From Nephromyces sp. MM_2019 (lineage: Eukaryota > Apicomplexa > Aconoidasida > Nephromycida), in assembly GCA_015657535.1 (NCBI GenBank), contig JADHZB010002086.1:1607-65606 (forward strand): a stretch of DNA of 64,000 nt, in the 5' to 3' direction. Shown piece after piece: positions 58,634 to 64,000 of this stretch; the stretch's first letter is position 1; every line of letters starts with the position of its first letter. Below the pieces are notes generated by a model. That model had not been told where the DNA came from and ran no database searches. It saw nothing but the letters and a program-made list of their open reading frames with translations. Made by a program: the position numbers and the translations under genes.

Positions 58634-60499
58634 ATGCACCACTTCAATGGCTCAATGAAGCGCAACGAACATCTGCATTCTGGGCCGCAGAGGGACCACA
58701 GGAACACTTGGCGGGATTATGTTGTAGCCTTAGAAGAAGAGAATGATAAGCAAGTAGATGATCTAGTCCTTAGAATCCGGGACCTAAAAAATGTAAGTTA
58801 TTGAAGCTGATATGGTTAAATTGGAAGTACGAGAGATAAAAATTGCATACGTGGATGCCCATGCGGCTCCCTGCTATAAAATTGCATGATCAAATATCAA
58901 AAGTTTGCCAGGACTCCAGTAATTATTTAGAACACATGTATGATGGTCAAATAAAGACTTAGGCGCCTACTGGCGAAATGAAGCTCCTATTTTGAGAACT
59001 GTGTTTCTGCGCTGTCTACTGTTGCTTGCTCTATTCAGTTTATTTTTTTCGTGGTTAAAGCAAGTAGAGTGATCCAGGAAAATTATTTCGAGCCCATACT
59101 CGGAATATACTTCAAAAAAGATCGGCCTATCGTACAAGAATGCGGTGTATGCAGGTTAATTCAGACACTATGATGTTTTTGTTTGGAATATTACTGGGAA
59201 GGGTTAGCCACTTTTTTACCGTTAGGTACCGTTAGCGTGCCGTGGTGTGCATGCGCTGTTTTATTACACAAATTTTCGAATGTATTGTCTCCAGTGGTAC
59301 GCCACCTATCTATAAGGAAGTAAGTGCCATAGCTCTTTTCTTCGCAATCTTTGAGGTGCTCCCATTATTCATGCGATTCGTTAATTTTCAACACAAAAAA
59401 TATGTTACGCTGAAGAAAGGTACGCCTACGATTTGAGATGTTTCTTCAAAGAGTAGAGCAATAGTTTTACAGTTGCATGATATTCCTTATATAAGAAGAG
59501 CTTATATATATCCTTAGGATTCAATATTTATTGCTTAAACTGAGTCCTTTTCTAGTAGCTAGAATCAGTACATGTTTCAGATGTTGCCCGTGAGTTGGTA
59601 AGGCACATATTCTTTGTATTATGATGTTTCGCTTGTAAATAATTTGTTTCCCACTCCCATGTGCATTTTTCCATTATTACACAGTCAATTTTACTTTTGG
59701 CTGATATATTCACTTTTGGCAATGCTTTTAAGGACAGTTCCTGCGGCATGTTTCATGGTTTGATTTCGTGATAAGCCCTGAAATCAGATGCATGCTTCTT
59801 TTTTTCTACTGCCGTTGCAGATAACTACAACGATGGCTGAGGAAGTTCAAGAAACACACTCTCTACTGGATAACCTGGTAAATTTAATTTTTGTACTTCT
59901 TAAATATCTTTCAAACAAGCTGGATAGGAGTTTTGTAAAAAGATAGCTCAAATTTATGTGTAGACTTAAGGTCTCTCCATCGTGTTGCATCGATACTAAA
60001 TAGCCATTTTTATTCATCTGTGTGCGCTAGGAAGGGCAATTTGAGAGTGTTCGTGGTTTCCTTGGCGTCACTATGCAAAAGGCCAGGAACATGCTAAGTA
60101 ACGGGGTAATGAATGCTATATTGTGAAGTAGCGTATTGTTCGTTGGAATTTGCTGCTGCGAGTATCCAGTTGTACTCTTATCGCTATAACAATATTTTGG
60201 CACGCTGCGACTTGATTTCATGTTTGTAAAAGTGGTTAAACGTCTTAATCTTCCATCTAGCCTGACTATATGTATGAAGAGATGAATCATATTAATTTTT
60301 GGTCTTAAATCTGCATTAGCTTGTTTTAAGTATAGTTACTGCATTATATAAGCTATTCGTTTCTCTATAATTCAAGTTTTCATTAAAAAATTCACTGCGT
60401 TTCTTTTAGGGCGGAGGTACCATGCTGATTTGTTATCTATTGCTCTTTTCAATCCTGATAGTATTGTGTATATTCTTTCTTTTTCGTCTACGCATATAA
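58634..60499 (+). CDS. BET1-type Qc-SNARE, 4 exons
   Basis: Exons 58634-58792, 59821-59877, 60031-60105 and 60410-60499 join at phase 0 and encode 126 residues. BET1 proteins work in vesicle fusion between ER and Golgi with a syntaxin-5 type, a Qb and an R-SNARE. The SNARE helix runs from about 37 (EEENDKQVDDLVLRIRDL) to about 95, and the layer residues are hydrophobic in register: Met58, Val62, Leu69, Leu72, Phe76, Val79 and Leu83. GFLGVTMQKARNML matches the BET1 signature GFLGKTMGKLK. A C-terminal anchor of about 23 residues (MLICYLLLFSILIVLCIFFLF) is followed by RLRI and the stop, as in tail-anchored SNAREs. The zero-layer position is Thr65, where BET1 family members usually carry Gln, with a Gln two residues earlier. 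The start is the first ATG in a frame open from further upstream. Every exon boundary has a good splice site, so identification is firm. Confidence 0.92.
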
Positions 60500-63400
60500 G
60501 ATGATGCCCGTTTATTAATAGTGATGTTTATCAGGGTAGAGCTAGATTTGTACCTTAGAAGCTGTTATAGTACAGTATACATTCTCATATAATAACTTTT
60601 ACAAAGCATTCGTAAAATTTAATTACGAAAGCTGTTTTAGACTTTTTGATTGTGCATCTCGATATTCGTAATTTTTTCATTTGGTTGATTCATTTGCATG
60701 ACTGCTCACGAGCGCAACCAAGTTATTTTACTTTTCAACGCATTGCTTCCAAGTTATTTGAAACAGGAAACATGTGCACTATCCCGTCGCAATCCTGCTC
60801 GTGGGGTTATCTATTGTGGACATGATATATGATGTAATTGACTACCATGAGCTGCTTATCATGCTTGTATTCAGCACTTCGGAAAGCACGGTCCGCGTGG
60901 GGTATGGGCACATCTTCTGTATTATCATGGATACTTCATTTCGCAAAATTGTTTTATGCTTCTTAGAGTAGGTTTTTTGGAGAATATTATGTTTTGGCAA
61001 TGTTACACAAACATCTGCTACTAGTTCTAGCCCCTTAAGAGTTTTTTTCCAAAATACTTTCTAGGCTGAGAAGCGCATTCTTAATAGATATGATTAGGGT
61101 GCAAGCTAATTTTTTATTTATGGAGTGGTCCAGAAGGGGAAATTTTTTTTTGAGAGAAAAGCGGTCGCCGATAACACTTCTGGTCCCCCCCAAGCTTGCA
61201 CAACAGAGTGCTGTGCTCCCAGATGGAAATATCTTACTAAGAGCATTTTGCAACTTCTGGTTAGCCGGTTCTTTCGGTTTCCCTGCTTATTGCTATTGGT
61301 GACAATGCTATGTTACAAGCTAGTAGCTCATAAGCTTGATGAGCCGGAAATATTTTCCAAATTAATATTCCGTTGGCTGAAATTAGGGTAATTTTGCCTG
61401 TTAGTGGTAGTGTAGTGCTTCAGATTTCAGGTGTCGCCCTTGCTTGCATAAGGTGCCATTCAAAGTGACGTTCCCTGCACATGAAGGCTTACGTTAATTC
61501 AGTGCGGAATAAAAATTATGTGCCGTACAGGGATGGTAGACATTACTGTTAGTCTTTTCTGCAGAAAATATATTTGTCTAATTTCCCTACTTTACTTTAT
61601 TTTTTTGGCTGTGCCGTAGAACTGCATGGCATATGCAGACGGTGCTTAAATACTAGCTAAAAAGATCCGTTGCTGCGCACTACTCTATTCCAAAAGGTTA
61701 GCTCTTTCAACTAAATGCCTCACCTGGTAATCGTGGCTTGATTTTGGCACTTCCTGGAAGTACAGAAATCTTACTAAGTAATGAGGCACTTTAAGATCAA
61801 CGCGGCCTCCTGTTGCAGTGTAACAGTTATCTGATTGGATAATGGTAGCAAGTTTGTTTTTGAAAAGCTCTTGATGTTAGCGTAGCCTTGTGCTGCCAAG
61901 ATTAATTGTCGGTTGACTCATTTTTTTACGCGTTTCAGCGTTTCCTGCCTGCTCCAATGAAACATGGGAAATTCACAGTTGTTTCAAAAATCCCTGTCGC
62001 TAGATTGGTTCCGTGTCATCTGTAATAATGTCACTCATTACATTTTGTGACAGGTGCGCCTTCTCTCCTACATACAAGGAGGCGGCTTTTCATCACGTTT
62101 TCTGAGATCACAAGCTGTCTGGCAAGGCGCTCTTAGGTAGGCTAGTTTGAAGCACTAGAGTGACTAGCGTATTGCTACTTACGAGATCGTCCTGGAAGAT
62201 ACTTTTTAGCATTCCATTACCCTGGGTAAAAATAGCTATTTAGGATGTTTAATGTGATGCAAACGCCTGCGCAAAAAGCACCCTTTGAGAACTGAAACTT
62301 TTACGCGTGGAGTGCTGTACTCTAATAGCCAAAGGTGAAATTTTGAGGCCGAAACGATTGTATAGCTAACGACTTTACCCGCGCCCCCCGAGCTAGGTTG
62401 CAGGCCCAAGAGCCGTACTGTGCTTGTACACGACACCATATGCTCTGTAGCGGTGCGACTAGCCTATCACATCACTGCGCTGTACTGAGGACAACTAATT
62501 AGCTTATGCCTCTGTGCTGGCAAGGTAAATTACGTCCGCCGTGTCTTGCATGGTCTTCACTGGAATTATGACGCTTACGAGCTATACGTCGAACGTCGAC
62601 ACAATAAACGCAGGCTAAAGGGGTTTCCATGGTCAATAGTACGCGTTCACCACACCTTCAGACACCCTTCAAAAAAGCTAGAAGGGGAGTGTACAGTTGG
62701 TCTACCCGTGTGTACAGGTATAACTTCGCACTAATTATGGGCAGCTAGCAAGCCGATCACTGCGCGTATCTTCAAAAGTAAACCAGGGTATCTTTTAATG
62801 TAACGCCCCTCCTTAGTATTTGACACTGCCTCTTGAGGGGGGATTGCCGTGCATGAAGCGGATTATTGTACATTGGCATAAACATGACTTTGCAGGGGGC
62901 TTTTCACGCGGCGCGTCAAGGTAGGGCCATCGTGATATGTATTGAGATGTTTGACGTCACTCTTAAACTATATAGTCTCAAGTAAGGCGCTTAGTTTAGA
63001 CATCAAAGCAGCAGAGTAGACCCCGTTTTAATCCGCGTATTTACTGATAAGCTGTAGCAAAGAGTTTTTGGAAAGGTGGTACACTAGCTAACATTCAGAT
63101 ACATCGTGATGCGAGCGTGGGAGTCTTTGTATGAGTCTTAATCGGAGTAGAGCAATAGAAAGTTGAACGTACAGAAATATTCTTTGAGGGATGATTTCCA
63201 GCCTGGTAATGATCAGACGAGGAATATATCATTACAGCTTACAACTAAGGGAAATATTTATACACAATATAAATATAAACGTGGTATTCCTATTATGATC
63301 ATGATCACAACAAATCAAGATATTTTAACATGATAAATGGCTTTCTCAACTGTTTTTCACTCTGAAAGTGAATAATAACGTCTTGTATGTGTCTACTCCC

Positions 63401-64000
63401 TGGGTCTCATTCACCGATTATACAACTTAAGCAGCATATTCAGTGTAACCTGACGGGATGTGTAGTCATTTAAATTTTTAAGTTTCCTAACTGGAGAGTT
63501 GATTGCATAGGCTTTGTACACGCAGTCAATCGAAAAGATTTATTTTCTGCTTTCTTTTATCGCTAGTACAGTGAACTTAGCGATAATTTTTCAGGTTAGC
63601 GAAGTATATGATCCACATAGTACACTGCGGTAGACATGAAAACGTCGAAGTTGGGGCAACCAAACCTGATGTAATGATAATGACACATTAAGGAAGTTTA
63701 TTTATTTTGCAGCTACTTGGTTGCTACTACGAAATGAATTCAAATTTAAGCCAAATTAACACTTTGCAGACCTTATCTTTTTTATTTGGCAAGCATACCG
63801 TCGAATTTTGCTGCATTTTTCATTACATAATTAGGCTTAAAATGAGCAAACTGTGCTCAGCTAATTTTGCAGGGGGAGTTTCATGGCCGAGAAAGCATGA
63901 AAGGTCTCGTGTCAAACATGAAGGAAAAATCTCGTTCCACATGCCTCGCAACTCCTACGGATTCCCATGAAAGCTGCTTCTTTGCCGATAGTAACTTGAG
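60500..64000. other. Right-end region with exon-like segments of an unidentified gene
   Basis: No complete gene is visible. Some plus-strand pieces have plausible splice borders: 62054-62136 (RLLSYIQGGGFSSRFLRSQ), and the open frame 62489-62717 (LHWNYDAYELYVERRHNKRR), ending at CAG|GTATAA. The frames at 60774-60971 and 61125-61391 are open but lack features. Their phases cannot be joined with confidence and I recognise no family. Confidence 0.3.
63873..64000 (+). CDS. Possible exon of an unidentified gene running off the right edge
   Basis: After the acceptor-like ctaattttgcag the frame beginning GGG GAG TTT CAT stays open for 42 codons to the end of the window. It would encode a Ser/Lys-rich segment (GEFHGRESMKGLVSNMKEKS). 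No domain can be named. A second acceptor-like site lies 160 bp upstream (ttattttgcag before 63712), which might start a preceding exon. Without the sequence to the right this remains a guess. Confidence 0.28.

Noticed and set aside
59297..59322. Micro-exon-like segment in BET1 intron 1 between ctccag and GTAAGTG
   Set aside because: Exons 1 and 2 already join in phase and match the SNARE heptads without any insertion; adding it would break the helix register.
1..64000. tRNA, rRNA, spliceosomal RNA, CRISPR array, intact transposon or viral element
   Set aside because: I looked for T-loop consensus, U6 core words, direct-repeat/spacer patterns, and transposase or reverse-transcriptase motifs in the open frames, and found nothing convincing by eye. 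A covariance-model and profile search would be more sensitive.

Overview
The window looks like nuclear DNA of an intron-rich protist with low gene density. I see seven supported protein genes in 64 kb, GT-AG introns of about 150-1360 bp, AT-rich spacers and many short CA/GT-type repeats. The cathepsin C homologue has a full protist-style exclusion domain. The bromodomain protein has the GTE/BET plan and is rich in Ser, Gly and homopolymers. Both features, and the sparse layout, fit an alveolate, most likely an apicomplexan or coccidian-like lineage. This is an inference from protein style and gene structure, not a database result. I see no rRNA, tRNA, CRISPR array or intact mobile element.

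Layout, left to right: (1) 167-1546 minus, the 5' part of an RNF126/RNF115-type ubiquitin ligase whose RING exon lies beyond the left edge. (2) 1.5-13.2 kb, a spacer rich in minisatellites and GT/CA tracts. (3) 13170-17768 plus, a single-exon 1532-residue protein with one bromodomain, AT-hook, ET (NET) domain and Ser/Asp-rich tract. (4) 17.8-22.6 kb, a spacer with a 35-bp minisatellite. (5) 22584-26312 minus, a single-exon 1242-residue multi-pass protein that resembles membralin. (6) 26.3-31.7 kb spacer. (7) 31746-37910 plus, a seven-exon HemK2/N6AMT1-type protein-glutamine methyltransferase, reconstructed exon by exon. (8) 37.9-46.8 kb, a spacer with no gene I can support. (9) 46802-53450 plus, an eleven-exon cathepsin C (dipeptidyl peptidase I), reconstructed in full with an intact catalytic triad. 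(10) 55270-56955 minus, a single-exon mitochondrial-type D-lactate dehydrogenase. (11) 58634-60499 plus, a four-exon BET1-type Qc-SNARE. (12) 60.5-64 kb, a few exon-like segments of an unidentified gene that may continue past the right edge.

The genes are unrelated housekeeping functions: ubiquitin conjugation, chromatin reading, ER membrane, translation-factor methylation, lysosomal-type proteolysis, lactate/methylglyoxal metabolism and ER-Golgi fusion. Nothing suggests an operon-like system. The most notable features are residue-level departures in conserved sites: His in place of the acetyl-lysine-binding Asn of the bromodomain, Thr at the zero layer of the BET1-like SNARE, and Ala in place of the first exclusion-domain Cys of cathepsin C. 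There is also a sharp split between long intronless genes and genes cut into very short exons.
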